Of a DNA stretch of 51,631 nt, positions 16,854 to 31,161 are shown piece after piece; within the stretch, counting starts at the first letter, position 1; each line of letters begins with the position of its first letter. This DNA comes from Brevinema andersonii (GTDB lineage Bacteria > Spirochaetota > DYKD01). Position numbers and translations under genes: made by a program. The notes under the pieces were generated by a model. The model did no database searches. It was not told the origin of the DNA and saw nothing but the letters and a program-made list of their open reading frames with translations. Location: NCBI GenBank assembly GCA_020722765.1, contig DYKD01000016.1, forward strand, positions 1-51,631, read 5' to 3'.

Positions 16854-18091
16854 ATGAATCCAAAGAAGAAACCGGTCTGTTCCTTCTGTGGCCGTAATTC
16901 CGATGCTGTAGAGACAATCATAGCCGGTCCAAGTGGTATCAATATCTGTAATGACTGCATTGGTGTCTGCAACACGATGTTGGCTGATGAAAAACGGAAA
17001 AAAGCAAAGAAAGACCCTTTCAACTTCCTCACTCCGAGTGAAATAAAACATAGGTTAGATGAATATGTTGTTGGTCAGGATGAGGTAAAGAAGATTCTCT
17101 CAGTCGCTGTTTATAACCATTACAAAAGGATTGTCAATAATTCTGCTTCAGCGAACAGCGATGTGGAAATCGACAAGACCAATGTCATGATGATTGGACC
17201 TACAGGTAGCGGGAAGACCCTTCTGGCTCGGACTTTGGCCAAGATATTGAACGTCCCTTTTGCCATGGCAGATGCTACGACATTGACAGAAGCTGGATAT
17301 GTCGGTGAGGATGTGGAAAATATCCTGCTGACACTCATACAAAATGCCAATTTTGACATCAAATCCGCTGAAGTGGGAATCATTTACATTGATGAGATAG
17401 ACAAGATTTCCAAGAAAGGCGAGAATGTTTCCATCACACGCGATGTCTCTGGTGAAGGTGTACAACAGGCGCTTCTTAAGATTCTGGAAGGAACAATTTC
17501 AAATGTCCCTCCAAAAGGTGGACGGAAGCATCCAAATCAGGAATATATCAAGATCAATACCACAAACATCCTGTTTATTGTTGGTGGCGCATTTGTCGGG
17601 CTTGACAAGGTCGTCAAAAAAAGGCTTGGAACCAGGCAGGTCGGGTTTGAGACTGCTCATCGGAAGACTGAATACCTGTCATCGCGGGATATTATTCCGC
17701 AGGATCTGATACGCTACGGATTGATTCCTGAATTTGTCGGACGGATTCCTGTTGTATCAAAACTACAGGAGCTGACCAAACAGGATTTAATACGCATTAT
17801 TAAGGAACCGAAAAATTCCGTTTTGAAACAGTATCGGCATCTTTTCAATATGGAACAGGTTGACCTGGAAATTTCAGATGATGCTATCGAATATATTGCA
17901 GAAGAGGCTATAAGGCGGGAAACCGGCGCACGTGGTTTGAAAGCGCTTCTTGAAGAGGTCTTGAGTGATATCATGTTTGACCTCCCCAATATGACAGGGC
18001 TTAAGAAATGCGTCATTACAAGAAACGTATTGGAGAAAAAAAGCGAGCCTTTTTTTGAATATATGAAGAAAAAATTAAAAGATCAACCAGC

Positions 18092-18095
<4 letters not shown>
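16854..18095 (+). CDS. clpX: ClpX unfoldase, ATP-binding subunit of ClpXP
   Basis: The protein has 413 residues. The N-terminal C4 zinc domain has C9, C12, C32 and C35. Walker A GPTGSGKT is near 115-122 and Walker B includes IYIDEIDKI. Downstream pore and sensor regions are intact. It recognises and unfolds substrates and threads them into ClpP. Its stop overlaps the lon start as ATGA, so the two ATP-dependent proteases are translationally coupled. Confidence 0.96.
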
Positions 18096-22676
<4,581 letters not shown>

Positions 22677-22679
22677 TTC

Positions 22680-23549
22680 TTAGAATCCCGTTTCGTATTT
22701 CCATTCAAGAACGACTTTTTGCTGTGTAAAATCGGGAATGAAGTAAAAAGCGTTTTCGCTTTTCTTATGATAAGGTGAGAATGCATAGGCATGTATGATA
22801 TTAAGGCTGTGCAGGACGCCAAGGGAAATGCCAATGACAGAAGCTGGTGCAGGGATTTCTCCTGTTGGCGGTTTAATATCAGCAATCTTCATTATGAACC
22901 CCATTAACATGAATGATTCACTTGCTATGAAAACCACTCCAAGAACAGTCTGTTTATTGTAGAATTGCCCAAGACCAGGACAGATGGCAGACCGCCAAAG
23001 TGAATCTGTAGGGGTACGGGCATTCGGATCTTTCAGCAAGTCTTGTTTTCTTTTTAAAATTTGTTGTTGTTGCCCTGCTGCAGGGGTGTCCCCCATTTGC
23101 ATTTCAAATCCATCAAATAAGAGGGTAACAGCTTCCTTGATCTGGCTACTGACAGCAAATTGGATTGTATCAGAAAACCTTATATCCCCAGTGGTTACAT
23201 CCACAATTCTGGTTGAAATGGAATAACCTTGTTTGAGTTTTGTCAGTTTTCCCATACAGATCAAATCTACATTTAACAGCCCTCCGATCTTGTTCGCTTG
23301 GCTTGTGGTGAGGCCAGTCAGGGAAAGGGATTGTTCCTTTACAAGAATATCCAGTTTCTGTCTTTCAATTAATGTGACAAGTTTGGAATTGAAAAGCGCG
23401 GATTGGAACAGGTCTGAAGCTGTTGTCGCAAGAGCCGGTTCATTTTCAGACTCAAAGGGGAGAACCGCAAGTGTGGGAGCTGCGGACAAGGAGAAGGACA
23501 TTATGGATACGATGAGAAACAGCAAAAATAGGGATGTCTTTTTTTTCAT
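22680..23549 (-). CDS. periplasmic CsgG-like domain protein with C-terminal membrane region
   Basis: The protein has 289 residues. Signal peptide residues 1-23 (ending SLSAAP) are followed by a CsgG/TolB-N-like domain with LAVLPFE, ERQKLD, LLNVDLICMGKL and RIVDVTTG. About 40 polar residues lead into a hydrophobic C-terminal part beginning RSAICPGLGQFYNKQ, similar to the DUF5683 membrane module. An analogous CsgG-like domain heads the vWA protein at 26160-28034. The function is unknown; an envelope or secretion-associated role is inferred. It may be cotranscribed with tlyA, 75 bases upstream. Confidence 0.7.
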   Translation of the reverse strand: MKKKTSLFLLFLIVSIMSFSLSAAPTLAVLPFESENEPALATTASDLFQSALFNSKLVTLIERQKLDILVKEQSLSLTGLTTSQANKIGGLLNVDLICMGKLTKLKQGYSISTRIVDVTTGDIRFSDTIQFAVSSQIKEAVTLLFDGFEMQMGDTPAAGQQQQILKRKQDLLKDPNARTPTDSLWRSAICPGLGQFYNKQTVLGVVFIASESFMLMGFIMKIADIKPPTGEIPAPASVIGISLGVLHSLNIIHAYAFSPYHKKSENAFYFIPDFTQQKVVLEWKYETGF

Positions 23550-23624
23550 TGGCTTTTTCCTTATGAATGAATGTTTGATAGTCTAATATTTTTAAGTCCA
23601 TTTGTCAATTTTAACCCAAAATAT

Positions 23625-24422
23625 TCAGTTGTTGGTTTTGTTGTCTATCATTCTTGATATTTCGCTGATGATACTGATGCTTTTTGTCCCTTGTCTTATT
23701 AGAACTAGGAATTCCCTGTTCCCCTCTTTACCTAATATGGGAGACTCAATCATTTTTTCAATGAAAAAACCTGATGTTTCAATTCTTTCTATCGCATTCT
23801 CAATGATTTCTTTTAAAAGGATAGTGTTTTTTACGACCCCATGTTTATTTAAATTATGACGTTGTGTCTCAAATTGTGGTTTAAGGAGACTGATGATGGG
23901 GCTTTCTGGATGTGCCAGAAATCTTGGTAAGGAAGAAAGTATATGGGATAATGATATAAAAGACACATCAATAGTTATAAGGTCAGCTTTTTTAGGAAGG
24001 GATTCAAGTTTTCTGATGTCTGTCTTTTCAAGATTGATGATTTTAGGGTTATTTCTCAGGGATTTGTGGAGTTGGTCAGAACCGACATCAACAGCATAGA
24101 TCAGTTGTGCATTTTTTTGAAGCAGACAGTCTGAAAACCCGCCTGTAGAGGCGCCTATGTCCAATACTATGGAATTTGATGGATCTATATCAAACATATC
24201 GAGTGCATGAGCCAGTTTTTCTCCCCCTCTGCTTACGTAAAGCATTGATTCAGTGATAGTGATAGAATCTGTTTTGTGTATGAGAGTGTTGGATTTTTTA
24301 CAGATGAGACCATTGACCAGGACTTTTCCTGCAGTGATAAGTCTGGATGCTTTGGTCCTGGATTCTACCAATCCATTATTGGTTAAATAAATATCAAGCC
24401 GTTCAGTAGTATTTTTGAACAT
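23625..24422 (-). CDS. tlyA: TlyA-family rRNA 2'-O-methyltransferase
   Basis: The protein has 265 residues. An N-terminal S4 RNA-binding domain (ERLDIYLTNNGLVESRTKAS) precedes an FtsJ-type Rossmann methyltransferase with SAM motif LDIGASTGGFSD and AVDVGSDQL. TlyA proteins methylate 16S and/or 23S rRNA and were first named hemolysins. There is no signal peptide, supporting the rRNA role. Confidence 0.9.
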   Translation of the reverse strand: MFKNTTERLDIYLTNNGLVESRTKASRLITAGKVLVNGLICKKSNTLIHKTDSITITESMLYVSRGGEKLAHALDMFDIDPSNSIVLDIGASTGGFSDCLLQKNAQLIYAVDVGSDQLHKSLRNNPKIINLEKTDIRKLESLPKKADLITIDVSFISLSHILSSLPRFLAHPESPIISLLKPQFETQRHNLNKHGVVKNTILLKEIIENAIERIETSGFFIEKMIESPILGKEGNREFLVLIRQGTKSISIISEISRMIDNKTNN

Positions 24423-24478
24423 GTCTGAATTTGTATGTCTTTGGCAGAAAAGTCAAATTGGACGTCTTTGGGCAATAT

Positions 24479-24507
24479 TTGGACTTTAGGATAGATTGTA
24501 TTATCTT
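24479..24507 (+). promoter_or_regulatory. sigma70-type promoter of the M23-like gene
   Basis: TTGGAC (24479-24484) and TATCTT (24502-24507) are 17 bases apart in the divergent region between tlyA and the peptidase gene, leaving a leader of about 90 bases. Confidence 0.4.
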
Positions 24508-24604
24508 AGGGATAAATTGAAGCAGGTTAAACACCATAAAAAAATTTAGGACTATACATGCTATATCATTTGAATTATTCGGCTTGTCAATTAACTTGAA
24601 AGGG

Positions 24605-25408
24605 ATGATACAGTTTTTTTTGTTCCTTCTATTATTATTTTTCAGTTGTAATATTCATTCCTTATATATAAAAAAGGCAACAGAAAGCTCCTTGCCAGTT
24701 GATGATACAGTTCAAGTCCAAGGCTTATTTAGGGAATGGAACGTTTATGAAAGCAGTATGAGGGAAGAGACGATTACACCCTTAGAAGCTATGACTGTGT
24801 TCACGTCACTGTATAGAAGAATAAAACATTATGGTTCTGGTTTCAGTTTTCAGGATGATGCCATCTGGGCTTTCCCTGTAGTTGGCTCAACCATTGATAA
24901 TGTCTATGAAAATGACTATCAGCCAGATTCATATTATGGAAGCTCGTCTGTAAGAGGATATACTTATTTTGATGCTAAAAAACATGGCGGGCATCCAGCT
25001 TATGACATTTTTGCTTATGATAAAAATCAGGATCTCCTTGATGATAGGACAGGAAAAACGATTCTGGTTTTAGCACCTGTTGATTTGTTGATTTTGACTG
25101 CACATCAGGAATGGAATACAAATTCAAGGATGCGGGGAGGACGTTATATTTGGGGAATTGATACGTCAAAGGACTTGCTCTATTATTTCGCACATTTGAA
25201 TGATCTTATCGTGGTGCCTGGACAGTTCGTGCCAAAAGGGACTGTCATTGCATCTATGGGGAGGACTGGTAAAAATGCCTGGGCAGCGCGGTCTCCAACA
25301 CACCTTCATCTTATGTTGCTTAAGGTGAACGGAACGAATGTTAGCCCTGTCAATTTTTATGACAAGCTGGTTTCCTCAATCCCTGTACCTATACAGGTAG
25401 CAGAGTAG
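24605..25408 (+). CDS. secreted M23-like (LytM) peptidase
   Basis: From ATG 24605 the protein has 267 residues; a TTG at 24584 would add seven, and neither start has a well-placed Shine-Dalgarno. The N-terminus is a strongly hydrophobic signal or anchor (FFLFLLLLFFSC) with a weak lipobox. The M23 features are a zinc-ligand segment HPAYDIFAYD, the mid-domain GRYIWGID and YFAHLND, and a closing HLHLML. M23 enzymes cut peptidoglycan crosslinks, and the HxxxD and HxH ligands appear intact, so activity is plausible. The mature N-terminal ~90 residues are not recognised. Confidence 0.75.
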   Translation: MIQFFLFLLLLFFSCNIHSLYIKKATESSLPVDDTVQVQGLFREWNVYESSMREETITPLEAMTVFTSLYRRIKHYGSGFSFQDDAIWAFPVVGSTIDNVYENDYQPDSYYGSSSVRGYTYFDAKKHGGHPAYDIFAYDKNQDLLDDRTGKTILVLAPVDLLILTAHQEWNTNSRMRGGRYIWGIDTSKDLLYYFAHLNDLIVVPGQFVPKGTVIASMGRTGKNAWAARSPTHLHLMLLKVNGTNVSPVNFYDKLVSSIPVPIQVAE

Positions 25409-25416
25409 GTGTTGCT

Positions 25417-26163
25417 TTATTTGTGGCTGGGACGGGAATGCCTTTTTTTAACGTGTTTTCCCCTTTGAGCAACATGAAGTGGCTTCCTTTTTTCCCTGTG
25501 TGAAAAATAAAGAAGTAAAAAAATTATGGTAATACTGAGGAGTGCTATCACTATTATGAGGAAAATATTTGTTTTGTCTGTATCTGGGTTGATTATGACC
25601 TGTGTTCTAAAAGTGACTGCATTCGGTTGTGAAAAAGTATTTTGTGCAACATCTTTCTTCCCCTGAGGCTGGATAGTTTTTTGAGAAGATGGGAGGGGAG
25701 ATGTGTAAAACTTGAGATTGTCAATTTTTGTAATGTAAATTTGCTTGTTGTTCCTGTTTTGTGGGATTTCGATGACATAATCATTTAGCGTTATAAAGTC
25801 TGATATGTAAAACTTCCTGTTATCTTTTGTTGTGATGGCATATTTGAGAAGAAGTTTCGCCCTGATATTGTTTGAAACATCAACATATTTGGAAGGTCCT
25901 GTATTAGGTGTTAATCTGCTTATGTCCTTAATGTTGGCAAGACTGATTTTCCCTGTTGTTGCAGGCTCAAGTATAAATGTCTCTTTTTCACCATCTGCGT
26001 TAACAGTTTCATATATGTCTTGCCGCCATTCAATCTGTCCAGTACGTGAAATCAGCACCCCCTCATAGGCGAACCCATCAACAGTCTTTATGGATCCGAA
26101 GTGCTCCCAGGAAAAAAGAAGGGAACCGTATAATATGAGTATTAGGAATATGGTTTTTATCAT
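25417..26163 (-). CDS. single-pass membrane protein, unknown function
   Basis: The protein has 248 residues. A signal peptide covers about residues 1-18. A beta-rich extracytoplasmic domain contains IKTVDGFAYEGVLISRTGQI. A polar linker leads to a C-terminal transmembrane helix (about 200-222, IFLIIVIALLSITII), and a very basic tail rich in K, R and H ends the protein. Its start overlaps the stop of the vWA gene by ATGA, so the two are coupled and may form a complex across the inner membrane (inference). I do not recognise the family. Confidence 0.65.
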   Translation of the reverse strand: MIKTIFLILILYGSLLFSWEHFGSIKTVDGFAYEGVLISRTGQIEWRQDIYETVNADGEKETFILEPATTGKISLANIKDISRLTPNTGPSKYVDVSNNIRAKLLLKYAITTKDNRKFYISDFITLNDYVIEIPQNRNNKQIYITKIDNLKFYTSPLPSSQKTIQPQGKKDVAQNTFSQPNAVTFRTQVIINPDTDKTNIFLIIVIALLSITIIFLLLYFSHREKRKPLHVAQRGKHVKKRHSRPSHK

Positions 26164-28034
26164 TGTGTCACCTTTGTCTGTCCAGACAAGGAGTCCAGTC
26201 GTTCTTTTTCTTTGTCAATATATTCAAATTTCGTTTTCAAGAAATCGATGATCTCAGTGTTTGCTTTTTTGATGTTGTTTTGGATCTCAGTGATTGTCTC
26301 TTTCTGTTTCTGTATGTTTTCCATCTGGAGGGAAAGTGTTTTTTCCTTCGCTTCTATGGCCTTTTTTCTTTCTTGGAGGGATTTTTCCGTTTTTTCGAGA
26401 TTTTGGTTTTTCAGTTCCAGTTCGGATTTCATTTTTTCAAGGTCAGATAATCGTGTTGCGTACTCTTTTTCCTTGCTGTCCAATGACTGCACCCTTTGGA
26501 GCAACTCGTTTTTCTGGTTTTCTATTTCAATTTTTTTCTGTTCCATTTCAGCCTGGGCTGAGGCGATTTCCTTTTTTTGAAGCTGGATGATCTCTGTTTC
26601 AGCTTTTGTTGCTGCTGTCTGCCTGAAAACTTCGCCCTTTTTTTGTTCTTCTGGGGTAAGGTCAAATCCACGTTCATCTTTTTTAATATTAAGATCGACA
26701 CTGACTCTACCGGTCCTGTCTGCCAGTGACTTATATGTGATAATATACTGGTTTTCAATGATATTATGGAGTTTGAGATATAATTCCCGTAATTTTTCAG
26801 AGCTCGAAGCTTTAAAATAGATTCCATGGGTGAGTATTGCTACTTCATTCATCACCTTGTCATCAACACCACCAAACCCGATGGAATAGATGGGAACCGG
26901 ATATTCTTTGATTGAAGTAAGAGCATCTTCAAAAGTGATTTTTTGAAGCTCAGCTCTGGCTCCACGGACATCATTTTTTCCATCTGTGAGGAGGATGATT
27001 GCCTTGTCCCCTTTTTCATTGGAGAGGTCTTTCACAGCATATTGGAGGATGTTGTATAATCCTGTGCCTCGTCCAACCTGGAGACTGTTCAGTTTTGATA
27101 TGTATGATCTTTTGTTTGTTGTATAATCTCCCAATTCAAGGGAATCATAGTCAAAAGCGACTATTTTGACACGGTCATAAGGAGCCATTTTACCAATAAA
27201 CTCAATGGCTGCGGCTTTTGCTCTTGCAAAAGGCTGTCCTGTCTGTTTCCCGTTCAGTTCTTCAAGCATACTGGGGCTTCGGTCTATGACCAATAGGATA
27301 GTCATAGGAGCTGTTTTTAAATCGGTTGATTTTACTTTTTGTACTGAAGCCATGACCATGTTGCCGTTTTCCCTGATTTCAAAAAGTTCTGGAGGTAATG
27401 AAACGGGCTCCCCAGCATTGTTCACCACATTGACATTCAACTTCATTTCTGGAAAATTATCCTTATTGATCTGTATGATGCTCACTACATCAAAATTTGG
27501 TGTGATAATATCAACTCTGGGAAAGTTCCCAGCAGCCAGTGTTCTTACCATATTATTAAGATTGGAGACTACGGAGAGAGCATCGTTTTCTACGTCTTTA
27601 GCAGTTGCAAAATTTAATACACGCCGTGTTGTTGGGATGTTTTTCTTTTGTATGTCAATGAGTTGCACCTGAAGTTCATATTTCCCATTGGACTGTAGTG
27701 TCACCTTCCCTGTCAGTATGGATTCGACATTAAAGAGGGCTCCTTTCTGCATGACACCAGTAATATCATCGGATTGGAATCCTGATAGATCCAAGTTTTT
27801 TGCGGAATTCCTGGAAACAACGAAAACCTTATCCAAGACCTCCTGGTTTGCTGTGGCGATTCGGTCAAGTTCATCTGCAAGTGTTTTACCAGATAGGATG
27901 GAAGGTTCTGGGAAGTCAGATTCAAAGTCTGTAATTAGCATTTTCATCCTGCGCGCAACAGTGATATCGTCAGGATTTGCATGAACCATGTATGCGCATG
28001 CCAATGACAGTAATAATAAGAGAATTTTTTTCAT
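26160..28034 (-). CDS. periplasmic von Willebrand A domain protein with coiled coil
   Basis: The protein has 624 residues. A signal peptide (1-19) is followed by a CsgG-like domain (about 30-170; LFNVESILTGKV, LQVQLIDI). A vWA domain (about 240-430) has an intact MIDAS: DRSPS, a following Thr region, and LTDGKND. From ~480 to the end it is a long charged coiled coil (EIIQLQKKEIASAQAEME and onward). MIDAS domains bind ligands through a metal ion. The coil predicts oligomerisation or a reach across the periplasm. AGAGGT precedes the start. It is coupled by ATGA to the single-pass membrane protein downstream. Confidence 0.8.
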   Translation of the reverse strand: MKKILLLLLSLACAYMVHANPDDITVARRMKMLITDFESDFPEPSILSGKTLADELDRIATANQEVLDKVFVVSRNSAKNLDLSGFQSDDITGVMQKGALFNVESILTGKVTLQSNGKYELQVQLIDIQKKNIPTTRRVLNFATAKDVENDALSVVSNLNNMVRTLAAGNFPRVDIITPNFDVVSIIQINKDNFPEMKLNVNVVNNAGEPVSLPPELFEIRENGNMVMASVQKVKSTDLKTAPMTILLVIDRSPSMLEELNGKQTGQPFARAKAAAIEFIGKMAPYDRVKIVAFDYDSLELGDYTTNKRSYISKLNSLQVGRGTGLYNILQYAVKDLSNEKGDKAIILLTDGKNDVRGARAELQKITFEDALTSIKEYPVPIYSIGFGGVDDKVMNEVAILTHGIYFKASSSEKLRELYLKLHNIIENQYIITYKSLADRTGRVSVDLNIKKDERGFDLTPEEQKKGEVFRQTAATKAETEIIQLQKKEIASAQAEMEQKKIEIENQKNELLQRVQSLDSKEKEYATRLSDLEKMKSELELKNQNLEKTEKSLQERKKAIEAKEKTLSLQMENIQKQKETITEIQNNIKKANTEIIDFLKTKFEYIDKEKERLDSLSGQTKVTQ

Positions 28035-28107
28035 AAATAACCTCTGTAAGTGTTTCTATTAATTTACCTTTTCATCTTAAGGAAGTCAAATCAATTAAAG
28101 AGTGGTT

Positions 28108-28752
28108 TTATTTGACAGATTGTTTCTTAAAATAAACGCATGATTCTGTCAATGAGCATAAATGACAATGAGGATGGCGGGGAAGACAGATGTTTTGACC
28201 AAATTTTACAAATGCGGAGTTTATTCTACCCCAGTATTTTTTTGGAAAAATCCTCATCAGGTTTTTTTCTGTCAGCTCGGCTGAATCGCTTTCTGGCGAA
28301 TTCAAACCTAAGTAGTTGGAAATCCTACGGACATGTGTGTCTACACATACGGCAGGAGTGCCTAAGACTTTTGAAAGGTATAGTGCTGCTGTTTTGGGTC
28401 CTATTCCAGGTAGATCGAGTAATTCTTCCTTGGTTTTTGGAAAAGGTCTGAGTGTAAGGATTTTTGCTGTGTTTTTTATGTTTCTGGCCTTTTCATTGAA
28501 AAATCCTGTTGGATGAATGATTTTGATCAGTTCGGATAATGGCATTTTATCCAGATCTGACGGTGTGGATATTTTTTTGAATAACACCTTGCAGATTTTT
28601 GCTGTTGTAGTGTCTTTTGTCCTTGCACTCAAGATGATTGAAATCATGATTTGAAAAGGATTCAGTTTTAGCTTGTCTTGGACAACCTCCAGCGGTATGG
28701 TGAATGTCCTAGTCATTTTTTCAATGGCGAGCAGGATTTTTACTGGCTCCAT
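28108..28752 (-). CDS. nth: endonuclease III
   Basis: The protein has 214 residues and is a base-excision-repair glycosylase/AP lyase for oxidised pyrimidines. The helix-hairpin-helix is LPGIGPKTA with the catalytic Lys, the catalytic Asp is in VDTHVRR, and the C-terminal [4Fe-4S] loop has spacing C-x6-C-x2-C-x5-C (CLPRHPHCHLCSLTESC). ATG 28752 gives a normal length; ATG 28716 is an alternative. It sits inside an operon of envelope genes. Confidence 0.93.
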   Translation of the reverse strand: MEPVKILLAIEKMTRTFTIPLEVVQDKLKLNPFQIMISIILSARTKDTTTAKICKVLFKKISTPSDLDKMPLSELIKIIHPTGFFNEKARNIKNTAKILTLRPFPKTKEELLDLPGIGPKTAALYLSKVLGTPAVCVDTHVRRISNYLGLNSPESDSAELTEKNLMRIFPKKYWGRINSAFVKFGQNICLPRHPHCHLCSLTESCVYFKKQSVK

Positions 28753-28768
28753 GAGATGGTCATTCTTT

Positions 28769-29788
28769 TTAACGCATGTTTTTTTTCTTAAGATTCAGCA
28801 TCATGTTCCAGTACATTTTTATATTGAAGTATCTGCCGAACTGCTTGAGTGCGAAAGCCTTTTCATAGAACTGTAGTGGGGAAAAATTAGATTCCAATTC
28901 CTTTATGCTGTTGAGAATGGTTTTCTTTATCTCTTCTGGAAGGCTCTCTTTAAGTTCATTGTCCTTGAGCATTTCGATGATTTCTTTGTATCCTGCAAGG
29001 TAATGATGTTTTATCCTGCTGATTTCCTTGTTTCTGTTCGTAGCGGGAGTCTCAGTGTAGTTCATTTTTTTTACATAGGGATCATATTCCTCAAGTTCTA
29101 TGAGAAATTCCTTGGCATCGATGTTTGTATCAAGATTGGCTATGATGACAAGTTTTGGTGTTTTCTCCTTATAAAGGGCCATGGCTTCCTTGAGAGTCGC
29201 CGCATCATAGATAGGAAAATCAAATGTTGCAAGAATGGCGAAAAGGTCTATCTTCAGTTTGAAATCTTTCACGTCAGGAATGAAAACCAACACTCCGTTT
29301 TCAGAATCAAGCACTTCAATGGGCTTGTCATGGTCAGCATATTTTTTCAAAATCTCTATGCTTTTTTCACTTGTCATGGAATTATACGGGATGATTTTGA
29401 TTCCTCTGCCAAGTCTCAGGTCGTAATAGATGACATCTTCCAAAATAATAAGCCTGCGTTTTTTTGTTGTCTTTGTGTTCATATTTACATATTCTTCAGT
29501 GGCTTGAATGATTTCCTTGATGGTCATGCTTGCATTGGGTTTGGGAAAATGTGCTGGGAATTTCTCCCTGAGTCTGTCCAAAATCATTTTGTTCGATAGG
29601 ATAGGAAACATGGTTATGTTCTGGCTTGTCAGGAATTGTATGTGTTCCTGGTTAAAGATCCCATGAAAATCGAATTTGTCCCTGAATGCTGAGATTAATT
29701 GTACGATTTTTGCGTCTTTCCGGTCATAATGGATTTCCATCTCGTCGATGTCTGGAAAATCCTTAAGGATGCTGATGTTTATTTCCAT
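28769..29788 (-). CDS. conserved-looking protein of unknown function
   Basis: The protein has 339 residues, with no signal or membrane segment. The N-terminus is acidic. A middle stretch (about 180-245) alternates beta-alpha like a degenerate receiver fold (LFAILATFDFPIYDAATLKE, KLVIIANLDT) but lacks a clear phosphorylation site. The C-terminal ~90 residues are helical. It starts four bases after pdxA and ends 16 bases before nth, so it is in the operon. I do not recognise a family. Confidence 0.6.
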   Translation of the reverse strand: MEINISILKDFPDIDEMEIHYDRKDAKIVQLISAFRDKFDFHGIFNQEHIQFLTSQNITMFPILSNKMILDRLREKFPAHFPKPNASMTIKEIIQATEEYVNMNTKTTKKRRLIILEDVIYYDLRLGRGIKIIPYNSMTSEKSIEILKKYADHDKPIEVLDSENGVLVFIPDVKDFKLKIDLFAILATFDFPIYDAATLKEAMALYKEKTPKLVIIANLDTNIDAKEFLIELEEYDPYVKKMNYTETPATNRNKEISRIKHHYLAGYKEIIEMLKDNELKESLPEEIKKTILNSIKELESNFSPLQFYEKAFALKQFGRYFNIKMYWNMMLNLKKKNMR

Positions 29789-29792
29789 GATT

Positions 29793-30791
29793 TCACCTGT
29801 ATAATTTTATTGCGTATTGGATGGCTGCATGAAGCCCTTTTATGTCTGCTTTGCCTTTTCCAGCGATGTCAAATGCAGTCCCATGATCAACAGATGTCCT
29901 GATGACTGGAAGACCTATTGTGATATTGACACTTTGTCCAATCACGCCACTTTTCACTGGGATGAGACCTTGGTCATGATACATGGCAAGGACAGTGTCA
30001 TATTTGCCTGTTTTCCAGCCTCTTGACCAAAAGCTGTCTGCGGGGAAAGGACCATCAACTTTCATCCCTTTGCTTTGACAATGCCTGATAGCTGGAAGAA
30101 TCTCGTTTTTTTCTTCATTGCCTAAAAGTCCGTTTTCACCGGCATGCGGGTTCAGACCAAGGATGGCAATGGAAGGGGCTTTGTTGATGTTACAGATGGG
30201 GTGATTGTTTAAGTTTTCAATTGATAGAATGATGTTGTTTTCGGTTATGTGTTGTGCCACTTTCTGAAGAGGTAGATGAGTAGTCACCAATCCGACGACG
30301 CCATGGGGACCTGCGAAAATCATGTTGAAGTGTTTTGTTTTAGTGGCATTCGCAATATATTCCGTATGACCAATGAAGTTTTTCAGACCGGCTCTTGCAA
30401 TGTTTTCTTTGCTTACAGGGTTGGTTGTAATGGCCATGAGGACTTTCTGCTGTGCTAATGTAATGGCCGTCTTGATGCTGGCAAGGGCAAGTGAGCCAGA
30501 GTCAATGTCTGGATGACCTGGATCATATTTGATAGGTCCCTGATAAGGTATATTGAAAACATTCAGCGCAGAGGGTTTGAGTTTTTCCTTGATCGGATCA
30601 GAAATGATGTTCAAAGGTATTTTTGTGTTATGGTGTTTCATGACCAAGGCCATCAGTTCCGCATTGGCAAGAACAAGAATTTTTGACCGAAGATCTTTAT
30701 GCTTCGTTAACAGGCTGATCGTTATTTCAGGACCAATACCGGCAGGATCACCAATGGTAAGGCCTATGGGAAGGTCAGGTTTCCTGTTCAT
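29793..30791 (-). CDS. pdxA: 4-hydroxythreonine-4-phosphate dehydrogenase
   Basis: The protein has 332 residues and works in the DXP-dependent pyridoxal phosphate pathway. The motifs are GDPAGIGPE near the N-terminus, TTNPVSKENI, FIGHTEYIA and the metal-binding AMYHDQGLIPVK. The length is normal. Its start overlaps the bactofilin 3' end by 17 bases. Dxs, which supplies the DXP co-substrate for this pathway, is encoded at 37.7 kb. PdxJ is not in this window. Confidence 0.93.
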   Translation of the reverse strand: MNRKPDLPIGLTIGDPAGIGPEITISLLTKHKDLRSKILVLANAELMALVMKHHNTKIPLNIISDPIKEKLKPSALNVFNIPYQGPIKYDPGHPDIDSGSLALASIKTAITLAQQKVLMAITTNPVSKENIARAGLKNFIGHTEYIANATKTKHFNMIFAGPHGVVGLVTTHLPLQKVAQHITENNIILSIENLNNHPICNINKAPSIAILGLNPHAGENGLLGNEEKNEILPAIRHCQSKGMKVDGPFPADSFWSRGWKTGKYDTVLAMYHDQGLIPVKSGVIGQSVNITIGLPVIRTSVDHGTAFDIAGKGKADIKGLHAAIQYAIKLYR

Positions 30792-31161
30792 AATTTTTCA
30801 GTATGTCCTGTTTTGCTATCTGTGGATTTTGGCTGTTCAAAATAAAACAATTTCCTTCAAAAACAACGCCTTTCTGTATGATAAGCTCTTTTGTATGGAT
30901 GTCTCCTAGAACCTGGGCTGTGGGCATAAGAATGAGTCTGTTCGACGAATAAATGTTTCCGATAACAATGCCTTCAATGATGATAAAATCAGCTTTTATA
31001 TCGGCCTTCACTTTTCCAGTTTTCCCAATATATAGTTCGGAGGCTTCCATGCAGGATCCTTCATAACGTCCGTCGATAGTGAGTACTTTTGTATGGAGGA
31101 ATTTTCCTGATGCAAAAGATTCTTTCGAGATGTAGCATTTGAAAGCTTCTGGTCTGCTCAT
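30775..31161 (-). CDS. bactofilin
   Basis: The protein has 128 residues with a central bactofilin beta-helix (residues ~20-105): repeated short hydrophobic strands with turn glycines (IDGRYEGS, ADIKADFIIIEG, ADF/IVIGNIYSS). It polymerises without nucleotide and commonly organises peptidoglycan-modifying enzymes or cell shape. It lies directly after a gene coupled by ATGA (31158-31161) to a TPR protein and ahead of pdxA. M23 peptidases are frequent bactofilin partners; one is encoded at 24.6 kb. Confidence 0.85.
   Translation of the reverse strand: MSRPEAFKCYISKESFASGKFLHTKVLTIDGRYEGSCMEASELYIGKTGKVKADIKADFIIIEGIVIGNIYSSNRLILMPTAQVLGDIHTKELIIQKGVVFEGNCFILNSQNPQIAKQDILKNYEQET

Noticed and set aside
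16311-17051. 246-codon minus-strand ORF across clpP-clpX
   Set aside because: Antisense shadow of two strongly recognised genes, with no ribosome site or family features.
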